From assembly GCF_002245895.1 (NCBI RefSeq), contig NZ_NPJZ01000001.1, positions 5,864,501 through 5,928,500 of the forward strand: 64,000 nucleotides of DNA, in the 5' to 3' direction. The translations under genes were made by a program, and so were the position numbers. Shown here piece after piece: positions 1-9,064 of the stretch (position 1 is the stretch's first letter; each line of letters starts with the position of its first letter). This stretch comes from Rhodococcus sp. OK302. GTDB taxonomy: Bacteria > Actinomycetota > Actinomycetes > Mycobacteriales > Mycobacteriaceae. A model generated the notes under the pieces. The model made no database searches. It saw only the letters and a list, made by a program, of their open reading frames with translations, and was not told the DNA's origin.

Positions 1-166
1 GGAGGTCTCGCAGATCATCGGCCGTACCCGGATGGCGTCGGGTGGACCGCGCCTGGTTCACAGCCGTGAAATGAAGGTACTCGAGCGCTTCAACGAGTTG
101 GGCCAGGAAGGCCACACGCTCGCTATGTTGCTTCTCCGCCTCGGCCGCGGACGTTTGGGACACTAG
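1..166 (+). CDS. Chorismate mutase (AroQ-delta type), 3' end only
   Basis: The window opens inside this gene, which is read in the frame starting at base 2 and ends with TAG at 164-166. The 54 visible codons include [18 protein letters not shown] and end in [12 protein letters not shown]. They closely match the C-terminal part of the small intracellular chorismate mutase of M. tuberculosis (Rv0948c), which converts chorismate to prephenate for Phe and Tyr synthesis. In that family the C-terminal residues take part in activation by DAHP synthase (family knowledge). The next gene, pgi, follows on the same strand, as near Rv0946c in Mycobacterium. The start lies outside the window. Confidence 0.85.
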   Translation, partial: EVSQIIGRTRMASGGPRLVHSREMKVLERFNELGQEGHTLAMLLLRLGRGRLGH

Positions 167-210
167 CGCCCTCCGGCAGTCAGCGAGACTCGTCCAGAAG
201 TTTCCAGACG

Positions 211-1887
211 GTGCCACTAAAGTCGATAATTGTGAGCACTGACATCACCGGAACTTCAGCCTGGCAGAAACTGCGCGCTCATCACGCCGATTTCGAAGCC
301 GTTCACCTACGTGAACTCTTTCGCGACGACCCTGCGCGCGGCACCGAGTTGACGGTTGATGCCGGTGATCTTCACATCGACTACAGCAAGCACCGCGTCA
401 GTCGCGAAACTCTGGATCTGTTGATCGATCTGGCTCGTACAGCGGGCGTCGAATCGCGCCGTGACGCCTTGTTTGCGGGCGATCACATCAACACGTCCGA
501 GGACCGCGCTGCGCTGCATACCGCGCTGCGACTGCCCCGGGATGCTGCGCTCACTGTCGACGGCCAAGATGTCGTGGCCGACGTCCACGAGGTTCTGGAC
601 GCAATGGGCTCGTTTGCCGATCGCGTCCGTAGCGGGGAGTGGACCGGCGCTACGGGCAAGCGCATCCGCACGATCGTCAATATCGGTATCGGTGGATCCG
701 ATCTGGGCCCGGTCATGGTGTACCGCGCTCTGCGCCACTACGCCGACGCCGGCATCAGCGTCCACTTCGTGTCCAATATCGATCCCGTGGATCTGGTCGG
801 GCAGCTCGCCGATCTGGATGCCGAGACGACGTTGTTCATCGTGGCGTCCAAAACCTTCTCCACGCTCGAGACATTGACCAATGCCACTGCCGCCAAGCGG
901 TGGCTGTTTGCCGGCTTGGGTAGTGACGACGCCTCCGCTGTCGCGCAGCACTTCGTCGCAGTGTCAACGGAGGCCGAACGTGTCTCGGAATTCGGTATCG
1001 ACACTGCCAACATGTTCGGTTTCTGGGATTGGGTGGGTGGCCGGTACTCCGTCGACTCCTCGATCGGATTGTCCGTCATGTGCGCTGTCGGGCCGGAGCG
1101 CTTTGCCGAGTTCCTCGACGGTTTCCATCAGATCGACACGCATTTCCGTACCCGCCCGCTCGAGGAGAATGCGCCCGTACTTCTCGGGTTGATCGGCCTG
1201 TGGTACTCCAATTTCTTCGGCGCACAATCACGTGCTGTGCTGCCGTATTCCAATGACCTGCTGCGCTTTCCGGCGTATTTGCAGCAGTTGACCATGGAAT
1301 CCAACGGCAAGTCCGTGCGCGCCGACGGCACCCCCGTCACGACGTCGACGGGCGAAATCTTCTGGGGCGAGCCGGGAACCAACGGCCAGCATGCTTTCTA
1401 TCAACTCCTTCATCAGGGAACATGGCTGGTGCCTGCCGATTTCATCGGTTTTGCAGAATCGACGGATGATCTACCCACCGCCGACGGCACGGGTTCCATG
1501 CACGACCTCTTGATGAGCAATTTCTTTGCGCAGACCAAGGTTCTCGCGTTCGGTAAGACGGCCGAGGAAATCGCGGCCGAGGGCACACCCCCGGAGTTGG
1601 TGCCGCACAAGGTGATGCCGGGCAACCGTCCTACCAGCACCATCCTGGCCAAGGAACTCACGCCGTCGGTGGTCGGGCAGTTGATCGCCCTCTACGAGCA
1701 TCAGGTTTTTGTCGAAGGTGCGGTGTGGGGCGTCAATCCGTTTGATCAGTGGGGCGTCGAACTCGGTAAGACACAAGCCTTGGAACTCGGGCCTGCACTC
1801 TCCGCGGAAGATCCTCCGGGCGATCTCGGCGACACGTCCACCGACGCGCTGGTCGAGTGGTACCGCCATCAGCGGGGCCGGGCCTGA
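211..1887 (+). CDS. pgi: Glucose-6-phosphate isomerase
   Basis: Interconverts glucose 6-phosphate and fructose 6-phosphate in cytosolic glycolysis and gluconeogenesis. Family signatures are visible in order: GIGGSDLGP near residue 160, SKTFSTLET near 215, [12 protein letters not shown] near 278, NGKSV near 365, [19 protein letters not shown] near 385, and [12 protein letters not shown] near 512. The ORF begins with GTG at 211 (558 aa). An in-frame GTG at 232 gives [11 protein letters not shown] and 551 aa, which aligns better with the mycobacterial enzyme (553 aa), so the true start may be 232. An AGAAG sequence lies about 10 nt before 211; the ribosome site before 232 is weak. The gene is complete, and the convergent apbE-like gene ends 16 nt after it. 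Confidence 0.97.
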   Translation: MPLKSIIVSTDITGTSAWQKLRAHHADFEAVHLRELFRDDPARGTELTVDAGDLHIDYSKHRVSRETLDLLIDLARTAGVESRRDALFAGDHINTSEDRAALHTALRLPRDAALTVDGQDVVADVHEVLDAMGSFADRVRSGEWTGATGKRIRTIVNIGIGGSDLGPVMVYRALRHYADAGISVHFVSNIDPVDLVGQLADLDAETTLFIVASKTFSTLETLTNATAAKRWLFAGLGSDDASAVAQHFVAVSTEAERVSEFGIDTANMFGFWDWVGGRYSVDSSIGLSVMCAVGPERFAEFLDGFHQIDTHFRTRPLEENAPVLLGLIGLWYSNFFGAQSRAVLPYSNDLLRFPAYLQQLTMESNGKSVRADGTPVTTSTGEIFWGEPGTNGQHAFYQLLHQGTWLVPADFIGFAESTDDLPTADGTGSMHDLLMSNFFAQTKVLAFGKTAEEIAAEGTPPELVPHKVMPGNRPTSTILAKELTPSVVGQLIALYEHQVFVEGAVWGVNPFDQWGVELGKTQALELGPALSAEDPPGDLGDTSTDALVEWYRHQRGRA

Positions 1888-1903
1888 CCGAAGACCTGAG
1901 CGG

Positions 1904-2716
1904 TCACGCTGCGGCTGGCCCGAACCAGTTCTCTGTGGTGTAAATACGCCCGGAACGGTCCACCAACCGAGCCCGAAGCCCTTGTTGTTCAACCCAAATG
2001 ATCGCGCTGATTCCCCGTACGAGTGCTGCCTCGCTGGCGGCATATGCCCACACCGCATCGTCTGCGATCACCGACACTTGAACCCATTCGGTTGACGGAC
2101 GAGCTTCATGCGGCTGCCACGAGGGCGCGTCGGGAGCATGCGCCGTTGCCATCGCCGTTCCGTTGCTCAATTCCACTTCCTCGCCGCCTGGAACCGGAAT
2201 CTGCCAACCACCGGCTGGGGCGTGTCCGGCTGTGGCAATCACGTCCCCGATCCGCACGGCGACGCCGCATTGCAGTTCCGCGGCGACGGTTTGTGCCGCC
2301 CGATCCACAGTGTCCGCCTTCGCAACTCCAGTGATGTCGAAGGAGGCACCCCACGGCGCGTACACGACGTCGCCGTCCAGTTGCACGTCCTCGAACGTGG
2401 GCGTCGGATGCACGGGGGGAATTGATTCGTCCTCCGAAAAATTATCGGCCAGCGGATTCACCTCGCCGGCCGTCATCCGGGCTGCCCACAGCGCCGAGCG
2501 CAGCAATGCCGACATACGTCGAGTGACTTTCACCGGCGTGCCTTGAGCAAGATTGACGGCGTGAATTTCGGCATCTCCGCGCCGGAGGTCGCACACGGCT
2601 TCGGTGTCCTCGATAGCAGCGGCGATCAATGCGTGCGCAGTGGGCAGCGCAGCGCCTTCGGTGACATCCACCTCGACGGCGGAATCCCACATCGCCCATT
2701 TCTCGACACTGACCAT
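1904..2716 (-). CDS. apbE: FAD:protein FMN transferase (ApbE family)
   Basis: ApbE proteins attach FMN covalently to Thr of target flavoproteins using FAD and Mg2+. The 270-residue protein has the family layout: an EIHAVNLAQGTPVKV segment (the position of the Ser-Glu-Leu/Asn-rich motif), MTAGEVNPLADN, then FDITGVAKADTVDRAAQTV, which corresponds to the GGIAKGYAVD region. I use ATG at 2716 (MVSVEKWAMWDS), since the longer reading frame to 2839 would run into the divergent gene at 2853. It has no obvious lipobox, so it is probably cytoplasmic. The FMN-acceptor partner is not evident nearby. It is shorter and more divergent than classical ApbE, so exact activity is inferred. Confidence 0.8.
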   Translation of the reverse strand: MVSVEKWAMWDSAVEVDVTEGAALPTAHALIAAAIEDTEAVCDLRRGDAEIHAVNLAQGTPVKVTRRMSALLRSALWAARMTAGEVNPLADNFSEDESIPPVHPTPTFEDVQLDGDVVYAPWGASFDITGVAKADTVDRAAQTVAAELQCGVAVRIGDVIATAGHAPAGGWQIPVPGGEEVELSNGTAMATAHAPDAPSWQPHEARPSTEWVQVSVIADDAVWAYAASEAALVRGISAIIWVEQQGLRARLVDRSGRIYTTENWFGPAAA

Positions 2717-2852
2717 GACAGCCCTGCCCTTCGAACTGCTGTATCCGAAACCAGCTGCATCAAACCCTGCTGCGTTAAACACCAGTATGCGCCGTACTGC
2801 AACCCCTCTGCCAGAACCCGCTGGTCCAATCCCTCCCACCTACACTTCGGAG

Positions 2853-4130
2853 GTGGGATCACGCCTGAGTGTCATTGACGAGATGTTTCTGTGGACCCAC
2901 CGTGGCCTCGGTCTGCCGATAGTGATGCAGGGGCTCTGGCGTACCGACGGCGTCGTCGACGTGGATGCGCTCGAGCAGTTGTGCGATCGGATAGCGTCCG
3001 GACCGCTCGGTCGGCGAGTGCGTCGTCCACGGTTGCCCGGTGCTCGCCCGGAGTTCATCGTCGACACCAGCCGGTACCCGCTCAGTTTCCGTACGGAGCC
3101 AGTTCGTATCGAGCAGGTGATCGAATGGGCCGATGCCCAAGCCTTGATCACGCTCGATCCCGAACGCGGACCTGGGTGGTGCGTCGCCGCAACGCTTGAT
3201 TCCGACGGCGGAACTGTTGTTTCCGTGACGTGCTCCCATGTCCTCGCCGATGCTCGGGGGTTGATCAACGCCCTGCACGACGCGATGAATCGAACAAGCT
3301 CAGCACCAGCCGATTCGGCCCCGGTGTCCGACCGTGCTGATGCGGTGGCAACTACGACGCGGGTTCTGCGAGGACTAACCCGAGCTGTGTTCGGACTGAT
3401 CGTCAGTCCGGCGCGCAGGGCAGAACTTCACGGATTAAGTGCATCGCCTGCCTCCGCTCGTGGTCTGGATCGTCACCGGATGAGTAGCGCAGTTGTGGAG
3501 GTTGACGCAGCACAATGGGACGAGGCCGCAAGCACGGCCGGCGGCACCCCCAACAGCTTGTTCCTGGCGTGTGTAGGCCACCTGGCTCGGCGCGAGAATG
3601 AAACCGGCACAGTAATACTCAGTGTTCCCATGAATGTCAGAATCGCGAAGGGCCCGGATGTCACGATGACGTCGGTCGACAATGCGGTCGCCATGGTCGC
3701 CGTCCCGCTCACTCCCCTCACTACTCTCGCTGAGATCCGCAGGCTGTGCCGAGAAGCCTTCACGTCTCCCCCGATGTCCAGCCCCGCGGGTTTCCCGGCC
3801 GAACTTCTACAGGTCGTTCCGGATCGTCTCGCTCACCGCCTGGCCGACGGTCCCGGGCAGCGAGATGCCTTGTGTTCCAACATCGGAACGGTCGACATCA
3901 GCGCGTTCGATGGACATCCCACCAGCGGATTAGCTCTTCGAGCAGTTCATCCCGGAGCGACGCCAGCCCAACTGAACAGCACATCCACCCGAATCTCCGG
4001 ATACCTTTGCCGAATCGGCACCACGTACACGCTGTCCCTGGTAAGTTTCGAAGCTGTCGACGGTAGCGCACTGCGCGAGCAAGCCTTACAATCCCTCGCC
4101 ACTTTCGGAATCACTGCCCGCGTCTGGTAA
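2853..4130 (+). CDS. Wax ester synthase/DGAT-like acyltransferase (condensation-fold)
   Basis: This 425-residue protein begins with the RLSVIDEMFLW motif typical of the N-terminus of WS/DGAT family proteins (usual form LSPLDxMF). It carries an HxxxD acyltransferase motif in CSHVLADARGL at about residue 130. The first His of the canonical HHxxxDG is Ser here and the final Gly is displaced. The C-terminal part contains LCSNIGTVD, which resembles the SNVPGP region of the family. I chose GTG at 2853 because it places LSxxD at the extreme N-terminus; the next candidate is ATG 2883. The likely role is acyl-CoA-dependent esterification, but the altered motif makes the substrate uncertain. It is transcribed divergently from apbE and followed by a strong palindrome. 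Confidence 0.65.
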   Translation: MGSRLSVIDEMFLWTHRGLGLPIVMQGLWRTDGVVDVDALEQLCDRIASGPLGRRVRRPRLPGARPEFIVDTSRYPLSFRTEPVRIEQVIEWADAQALITLDPERGPGWCVAATLDSDGGTVVSVTCSHVLADARGLINALHDAMNRTSSAPADSAPVSDRADAVATTTRVLRGLTRAVFGLIVSPARRAELHGLSASPASARGLDRHRMSSAVVEVDAAQWDEAASTAGGTPNSLFLACVGHLARRENETGTVILSVPMNVRIAKGPDVTMTSVDNAVAMVAVPLTPLTTLAEIRRLCREAFTSPPMSSPAGFPAELLQVVPDRLAHRLADGPGQRDALCSNIGTVDISAFDGHPTSGLALRAVHPGATPAQLNSTSTRISGYLCRIGTTYTLSLVSFEAVDGSALREQALQSLATFGITARVW

Positions 4131-4534
4131 ACAGATATCGGCAGAACTGCGGTACCTGTACGCCCGTACCCATTCCTCTCCGAGCGAACGTACCTTTCGT
4201 CGCCTTGGATGCGCCGAAAGGTACGTTCGCTCGGAAAGGTTCCGTCAATTCAGCGACCGAACACACTGCACAGCAGAGTAATTGACCATAAAGTCAGATA
4301 TGCAGAACAAATGACACGCGGCAAATAACGAACGGTCAGTTCGCGGCGTAAATCACATAGTTAACAAACACTTTCATTTCCTGTGCCACCAAATATCCCC
4401 AGGTGAAAGCACTCTCGGTACTAGTGTCCGATTTTCGGTCGTCTACTATATGAAACCTGCCGCCGCACGACCACGGCGCAGATATCGATGCATGGTCACG
4501 AACGAAGGGATGAACTGTGGAAACGGGAGGAACC
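4131..4534. other. Intergenic region with palindromic repeat and regulator promoter
   Basis: No credible gene is seen in these 404 bases. They hold the 55-bp palindromic repeat described separately and an AT-richer stretch (about 4235-4460) that probably carries the promoter of the EspR-like regulator. The composition is clearly less GC-rich than the flanking genes. Confidence 0.6.
4180..4234. repeat. Palindromic repeat element, copy 1 (20-bp arms, 15-nt loop)
   Basis: Two perfectly complementary 20-nt arms, 4180-4199 (CCGAGCGAACGTACCTTTCG) and 4215-4234, flank the loop TCGCCTTGGATGCGC (4200-4214). The identical 15-nt loop, in reverse orientation, occurs between related arms at 52935-52991. 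It may also act as a terminator for the acyltransferase gene ending at 4130, but no T-tract follows immediately. Confidence 0.85.
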
Positions 4535-4999
4535 GTGGCAGATTCGTTCCAAGGGCGACTCAATGCCCTGTACCCAGACACGCCTCCCCGATTGACCAAT
4601 GCTCAAGTTGTAGAGGCGCTTTCACAGCGGGGATGTCGCATCTCGACGCCGTACCTTTCACAACTGCGCAGTGGTGTTCGGACCAATCCGTCGGAGCAGG
4701 TCGTATTGGCGCTCGCCGAGTACTTCAACGTCCAGGCCGAGTACTTCTTCAGCCCGACTCCGCGCCAGGATCCCGAACTCATTCCGGAAGAAGACCGTTC
4801 GGTCGCCGAAGAGTTCATCGACCCCGAATTGCGTTCCCTGACACGTAAAGCCGTGGATCTCTCGCCCGAATCGCAGAGTCTGCTGTCCTCGATTGCCGAA
4901 AGGCTCCGATCCTCCGAGGGTCTGCCGTCGGTGCCGCCGGACTGCATCACGTACACAGCGCCCGTCTCACGCGAAGTGAATCCCACACTCAACGCGTGA
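4535..4999 (+). CDS. EspR-like helix-turn-helix transcriptional regulator
   Basis: The 154-residue protein resembles mycobacterial EspR, a nucleoid-associated Xre-type regulator. It has FQGRLNALYP at the N-terminus, an HTH segment with STPYLSQLRSGVRTNPS around residues 36-53, then ALAEYFNVQAEYFF, matching EspR's APYLSQLRSGNRTNPS and ALANFFRIKAAYF. A helical C-terminal dimerisation domain follows. GTG 4535 is preferred because GGGAGGA sits just upstream (4525-4531); GTG 4517 would add six residues. The last 11 bases overlap the convergent ABC permease gene. No ESX locus is in the window, so its regulon is unknown. Confidence 0.85.
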   Translation: MADSFQGRLNALYPDTPPRLTNAQVVEALSQRGCRISTPYLSQLRSGVRTNPSEQVVLALAEYFNVQAEYFFSPTPRQDPELIPEEDRSVAEEFIDPELRSLTRKAVDLSPESQSLLSSIAERLRSSEGLPSVPPDCITYTAPVSREVNPTLNA

Positions 5000-5807
5000 G
5001 CCGGCCCAACAGTGCCGAAGCCGTGACGATTCCTGCCAGCGACGCTCCGATCAGTACCGCGAAGTCGACGATGTAGTTGGTAGGCATCCCGATCATCAAG
5101 CCTCGCAACGCCGATACCTCGTAGCTCAGTGGATTGATTCGACTGAGCCACTGCACCCATCCCGGCATCAGTTCCACCGGATACAGTGCGTTCGACGCGA
5201 AGAACAACGGCATGGTGATGGCTTGTCCGATGCCCATCAGTCGATCTCGTTTGAGGACGATGCCGGCGATCGCAACAGACAGGCAGGCGAAGAAGGCTGC
5301 GCCCAGTACGACAACCACGACGACGCCGAGGAGCTTGATCGGGTTCCACGTCATACTCACGCCGAGTAGCGCTGCGACGATCACGACAACTACGGCTTGG
5401 GCGACGGCGCGAATCCCGGCGGCAAATGCTTTTCCGGTGACGAGCGCTGCCCGTGGTGTCGGAGTGACCATGAGTTTCGTGAGGACGCCGGCGTCGCGCT
5501 CCCAGATGATCTGAATGCCGTAGAAGATCGCGACGAAGAGCGCCGACTGCGCGATGATACCGGGAGCCAAGAAGTCCAGATACGGTACATCGCCGGTGGG
5601 TATCGCTCGGATATGGCTGAACGTCTGCCCGAAAATGACAAGCCAAAGGATCGGTTGGATTGCGCGCGTGACCAACTCGGATCGATCGTGACGCAATTTC
5701 TGCACTTCGACGAGACAAAAAGTGTAGATCCGCGACATCAATCGGGCGAATCCGTTGACGCTCGGGTCAGCCCAAGCGGCGCGCTGTGCGACGGGTGCTG
5801 CGGACAT
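4989..5807 (-). CDS. ABC-2 type transporter permease (DrrB-like)
   Basis: A 272-residue integral membrane protein with about six hydrophobic segments and the ABC-2 layout. It has a cytoplasmic N-terminus, LVTRAIQPILWLVIFGQTF as first membrane helix, a WERDAGVLTKLMVTPTPRAALVTGKAFA coupling region, and the late NALYPVELMPGWVQWLSRINPLSY segment typical of DrrB/NodJ-type exporters. ATG 5807 is chosen because AGGAGGT lies 7 nt upstream; the frame extends to 5852. It overlaps the 3' end of the ATPase gene by 41 nt, so translation is coupled. It probably exports a drug or lipid under control of the MarR-type protein encoded first in the operon. Confidence 0.88.
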   Translation of the reverse strand: MSAAPVAQRAAWADPSVNGFARLMSRIYTFCLVEVQKLRHDRSELVTRAIQPILWLVIFGQTFSHIRAIPTGDVPYLDFLAPGIIAQSALFVAIFYGIQIIWERDAGVLTKLMVTPTPRAALVTGKAFAAGIRAVAQAVVVVIVAALLGVSMTWNPIKLLGVVVVVVLGAAFFACLSVAIAGIVLKRDRLMGIGQAITMPLFFASNALYPVELMPGWVQWLSRINPLSYEVSALRGLMIGMPTNYIVDFAVLIGASLAGIVTASALLGRLTR

Positions 5808-6636
5808 CGCGGAGACCTCCTGACTCCCGGCCGGTGAGGTTGTCTCCGGCAACGTGACGAAAGACGTCTTCGAGGGTGGCGTCAGGGCCGAGTGACGCGG
5901 CCAGTTCGCTCGGACTTCCGACTGCCCTCAGTTCACCGTGGTGCATCAGAGCAACACGATCACACAACTCGTCGGCTTCCTCCATGTAGTGCGTAGTCAG
6001 TAGAACCGTCATTCCGTATTGCTGTTGCATGTCGGATACTCTGCGCCACACGGATTCACGCGCGATGGGGTCCAGCCCTACCGTGGGCTCGTCCAAGACC
6101 AGCAGCGCAGACCGATTGACCAGCGCCTGCGCCAATTCCAATCGCCGGACCATTCCGCCGGAGAAGCCGGCGGCGACTCGGTCTGCGGAGTCGAGCAGAT
6201 CCACCATCTCCAGAGCTTGATCCACGCGCTCACGCCGCTCGGATCTCGGCACGTCGTACAGTCGAGCAAACCACGTGACGTTCTCCCGGGCCGTCAATGC
6301 ACTCTCGATCGAAAGTTGTTGCGGTACATAGCCAAGATGACGTCTGATGTTCATCGCGTCTGTCCGTACAGACTTTCCCAGGATGCGGATATCACCGCCC
6401 TGCAAGGGAAGCAGGGTGTTGAGAAGTCGAATCGTAGTCGTCTTTCCCGCTCCGTTCGGCCCGAGAAGACCGAAACATTCGCCCGGCTCGATGGTCAAAC
6501 TCAAGTTGTCCACCGCCAGGTTGCCGCCCGCACGGCTGGAACCGAATCTGTACGAGAGACTTGCGACCTCAACCGCAGGCACGTTCGGAGCCGGCGCTTC
6601 CGCGATACCTCGGCGATTCCACCAGTGTTCAGCCAT
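5767..6636 (-). CDS. ABC transporter ATP-binding protein (drug-resistance DrrA type)
   Basis: A 289-residue nucleotide-binding subunit. Walker A is GPNGAGKTT, the Q-loop lies in YVPQQLSIESALTARENV, the signature is FSGGMVRRLELAQAL, Walker B is LLVLDEPTVGLDP, and the switch His lies in LTTHYMEEADELCDR. The C-terminal SLGPDATLEDVFRHVAG matches DrrA-type regulatory tails. ATG 6636 has GAGGAGG just upstream and starts 2 nt after the MarR stop codon, so it is co-translated with marR. It pairs with the overlapping downstream permease. Confidence 0.93.
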   Translation of the reverse strand: MAEHWWNRRGIAEAPAPNVPAVEVASLSYRFGSSRAGGNLAVDNLSLTIEPGECFGLLGPNGAGKTTTIRLLNTLLPLQGGDIRILGKSVRTDAMNIRRHLGYVPQQLSIESALTARENVTWFARLYDVPRSERRERVDQALEMVDLLDSADRVAAGFSGGMVRRLELAQALVNRSALLVLDEPTVGLDPIARESVWRRVSDMQQQYGMTVLLTTHYMEEADELCDRVALMHHGELRAVGSPSELAASLGPDATLEDVFRHVAGDNLTGRESGGLRDVRSTRRTARRLG

Positions 6637-6637
6637 G

Positions 6638-7117
6638 TCAGGCCTCCTCGGTTTCGGCGCCGGCCTTGGCCAGCGCAACTGCGAGCCGAGTCAGCGCCGG
6701 CAGGGCAGCTTCGATGTGCACTTGATCCTCGGCGCTCAAACTCGACAACGCCTGTCCCACTACTGCGCTGCGCCGATCTCGCCAGTATTCAACCTGTTCA
6801 CGGGCTTCATTCGACAACGCAAGCCTCGCCACGCGCCGGTCCGCACCGTCAACGACCCGCTCGATCACACCGTCGTCGGCAAGCTGACGAACCAACGTGG
6901 ACACCGTATTCGCGGCGACACCGAGCTTGGTGGCTGCCTCGGCCACCGAGAGTCCGGGATTCCTTCTCAGCAACCGCACAAGTTCGATCTGGGCGCCGCC
7001 CAATGGATGCTCGGCAAACGGGCGCCCCGACGCTTTTCGTGTGCCGCGCCGCAACTGGCCGAGCGTTTCGAGTACGTCATCGGATAAACGATGAGGTACT
7101 TCATCTTCTACATCCAT
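6638..7117 (-). CDS. MarR family transcriptional regulator
   Basis: A 159-residue winged-helix regulator. Helices LVRLLRRNPGLSVAEAATKLGVAANTVSTLVRQL form the recognition region, followed by the DGADRRVARLALS wing, the usual MarR D-x-R-D/x-R signature area. It is the first gene of the marR-ATPase-permease operon. Genes of this type usually repress their own exporter operon until a small ligand binds (family knowledge). A near-perfect palindrome lies 6 nt upstream of the start codon and is the obvious candidate operator. Confidence 0.9.
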   Translation of the reverse strand: MDVEDEVPHRLSDDVLETLGQLRRGTRKASGRPFAEHPLGGAQIELVRLLRRNPGLSVAEAATKLGVAANTVSTLVRQLADDGVIERVVDGADRRVARLALSNEAREQVEYWRDRRSAVVGQALSSLSAEDQVHIEAALPALTRLAVALAKAGAETEEA

Positions 7118-7123
7118 ATATCA

Positions 7124-7148
7124 CAATACCTCTGTAACAGAGCTATTG
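7124..7148. promoter_or_regulatory. Candidate MarR operator upstream of the exporter operon
   Basis: An inverted repeat, CAATACCTCTG (7124-7134), TAA spacer, then CAGAGCTATTG (7138-7148), with 10 of 11 arm positions matching. It ends six bases before the marR start codon on the minus strand, so a bound dimer would block the leader or promoter. The length and symmetry fit MarR-family sites. The lipoprotein gene at 7234 reads away from the same region. Confidence 0.6.
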
Positions 7149-7233
7149 TCGACGACGTTCGGCAGGGTTTCCGAATCGGCTGCGTCGGGTATCCCCCACT
7201 GCTAGCACCGCCCACCCGTGAAATGGAGCGATC

Positions 7234-7737
7234 ATGCGCAGACAGTGGTTGTTCGCGATTGTCGCCAGTGCCGCACTTGCCGTGTCCGGTTGTTCGTACG
7301 ACGCCACCGATTCCGGCACTGATGCAGATAACGTCACCGAGATATCGACGTCGCTGTCCCCTCCTGCTGCAGCCGGTGCTGTGTTGCTGAAAACTGCCAG
7401 TTCTCCGCTGGGAACGATTGCCGTTGACGGTGAAGGCATGACCGTCTACACCTACAACCCGGACAAGGAGAACTCAACCTCGAGTTCGTGCGACGAGAAC
7501 TGCCTCCGGCACTGGCCGGCGGTCACGTCTACCACCGATTCGCCGGTGGTACAGGGCATCGACGCCGCAATTGGCACCGTGCCCGGTCCGGACGGATCCT
7601 TCCAGGTGACCGTGAACGGTAAGCCGGTCTATCGATACTTGGACGACCAGGTCCCCGGCGACATGTTGGGGCAAGGCGTCGGCAGCCTGTGGTTCATGAT
7701 CGACGTGTCCGGAAATCCGGTGTTCGCTACGGAGTAG
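7234..7737 (+). CDS. Lipoprotein with secreted-repeat (COG4315) domain
   Basis: The 167-residue protein has a signal peptide ending in the lipobox AVSG-C at residue 20, so it is predicted to be lipid-anchored outside the membrane. The body contains two copies of the COG4315/Lipoprotein_15 motif: GMTVYTYNPDKENSTSSSC with CLRHWPAV, and KPVYRYLDDQVPGDMLGQG with WFMID. The two Cys of the first repeat may pair. Function of this family is unknown. The start ATG 7234 is preceded by GGAG at 7223-7226. It ends 4 nt before the end of the convergent ndh gene. Confidence 0.85.
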   Translation: MRRQWLFAIVASAALAVSGCSYDATDSGTDADNVTEISTSLSPPAAAGAVLLKTASSPLGTIAVDGEGMTVYTYNPDKENSTSSSCDENCLRHWPAVTSTTDSPVVQGIDAAIGTVPGPDGSFQVTVNGKPVYRYLDDQVPGDMLGQGVGSLWFMIDVSGNPVFATE

Positions 7738-7741
7738 GAGC

Positions 7742-9064
7742 TCAGTTGTACGGCTGCCGTGCGGTTTCCGGGTCGCCGTAGGTTATCGCTCGTTCCCGGC
7801 GAGTTTTCGACGCCAGGGTGACTCCCCAGTTGAGTGCCGTGCTGACGCGGTTGCGGAATCCTGCCAGAAACGCGATGTGGATGACTCCCCACGACACCCA
7901 GCCGAGGAAGCCTGACATCCGAATCGGACCGGCCTGCAGTAGTGCGTGTCGACGCGAAATGTAGGCGGCCGTACCGAGATCACGGTATTTGAAGTGCTTC
8001 CCGTTGGGTACGCCGTTTTCGACGATCGCCGCAATTTGATTCCCGGCGTACCGCCCGCCTTGCATCGCGACTTCTGCGACGCCCGGCAGTTTGTCGAGGG
8101 ACATGATGTCGCCCACCACCCACACATCGGGGTGTCCGGGCACTGTCAGGTCGCGGCCGACTTCGATGCGGCCGCCCCCGACCTGCTTGACTCCGAGTGC
8201 GCCCGCCAGTGCTTCCACAAACGGGACTGCCTCGACGCCGGCAGTCCACAGGATTGTTCGAGTCTCGTACCGCTGCTTCTCTTTTGTCTTCTTGTCGGTG
8301 GTCTCCACCTCGGTTTCGGATACGTCGGTCACATGCACGCCGAGATGCGTTTCGACGCCGATCTTCTCGAGGGTGCGTCCGGCCGCTGCGGACAGTGATC
8401 GGCTGAACGACGGCAATACTCGGTCGTCGCCGTGAAAGAGCAGCACGCGCGCTTCCTCCGGATCGATAGCACGAAACTCGTTGGTGAGCGCATGCATCGC
8501 CAATTCGCGGATCTGTCCAGCTATCTCGACTCCGGTGGGTCCGCCGCCGGCCACAGCGAAGGTCAACCAGGGCCGTCGTTCCTCGGCGGTGGGCAGCGAT
8601 TCCGCCATCTCGAACGCGGCAACCAGACTGCGGCGGATTGCCAGCGCGTCGTCAAGGGTCTTCATTCCCGGCGCCCACTTGATGAAGTCTTCCTGCCCGT
8701 GGTACGACTGCCGCATGCCGGCCGCGACGATCAGGTAGTCGTAGGAGAGGTCGAAGGTGGAGCCGTCGAAGCGGCTTGCTGTCAGCACCTTGACTTCAGC
8801 ATCCACCGATTTCGCTTCGCCCAGAACTACATTCGTGTTCTTCTGATCTTCCAACAGATGTCGGAGTGGGCTGGCGATCTGTCCTTCGGACAACAGTCCG
8901 GTAGCGCACTGGTAGAGCAGTGGCTGAAAAACGTGGCTTGTTCCGCGATCGATCAGAATGACCTCGACGTCGGCCTTCTTGAGGCGCTTCGCGGCGTACA
9001 GTCCGCCGAATCCCCCACCTACGATGACAACTCGGGGTTTGCCGTTCGAGATGTACATGCTCAT
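7742..9064 (-). CDS. ndh: Type II NADH dehydrogenase (NDH-2)
   Basis: A single-subunit, non-proton-pumping NADH:menaquinone oxidoreductase of 440 residues. The FAD-binding GxGxxG segment is VVIVGGGFGGLYAAKRL at residues 10-26. The NADH-binding Rossmann motif is FAVAGGGPTGVEIAGQI around 163-179. The flavin/quinone segment TVPGHPDVWVVGDIM and the C-terminal membrane-association region GFLGWVSWGVIHIAFLAGFRNRV are both present. ATG 9064 overlaps the stop of the upstream SDR gene as TGATG, so the two are translationally coupled. A longer frame to 9127 lacks support. Confidence 0.93.
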   Translation of the reverse strand: MSMYISNGKPRVVIVGGGFGGLYAAKRLKKADVEVILIDRGTSHVFQPLLYQCATGLLSEGQIASPLRHLLEDQKNTNVVLGEAKSVDAEVKVLTASRFDGSTFDLSYDYLIVAAGMRQSYHGQEDFIKWAPGMKTLDDALAIRRSLVAAFEMAESLPTAEERRPWLTFAVAGGGPTGVEIAGQIRELAMHALTNEFRAIDPEEARVLLFHGDDRVLPSFSRSLSAAAGRTLEKIGVETHLGVHVTDVSETEVETTDKKTKEKQRYETRTILWTAGVEAVPFVEALAGALGVKQVGGGRIEVGRDLTVPGHPDVWVVGDIMSLDKLPGVAEVAMQGGRYAGNQIAAIVENGVPNGKHFKYRDLGTAAYISRRHALLQAGPIRMSGFLGWVSWGVIHIAFLAGFRNRVSTALNWGVTLASKTRRERAITYGDPETARQPYN

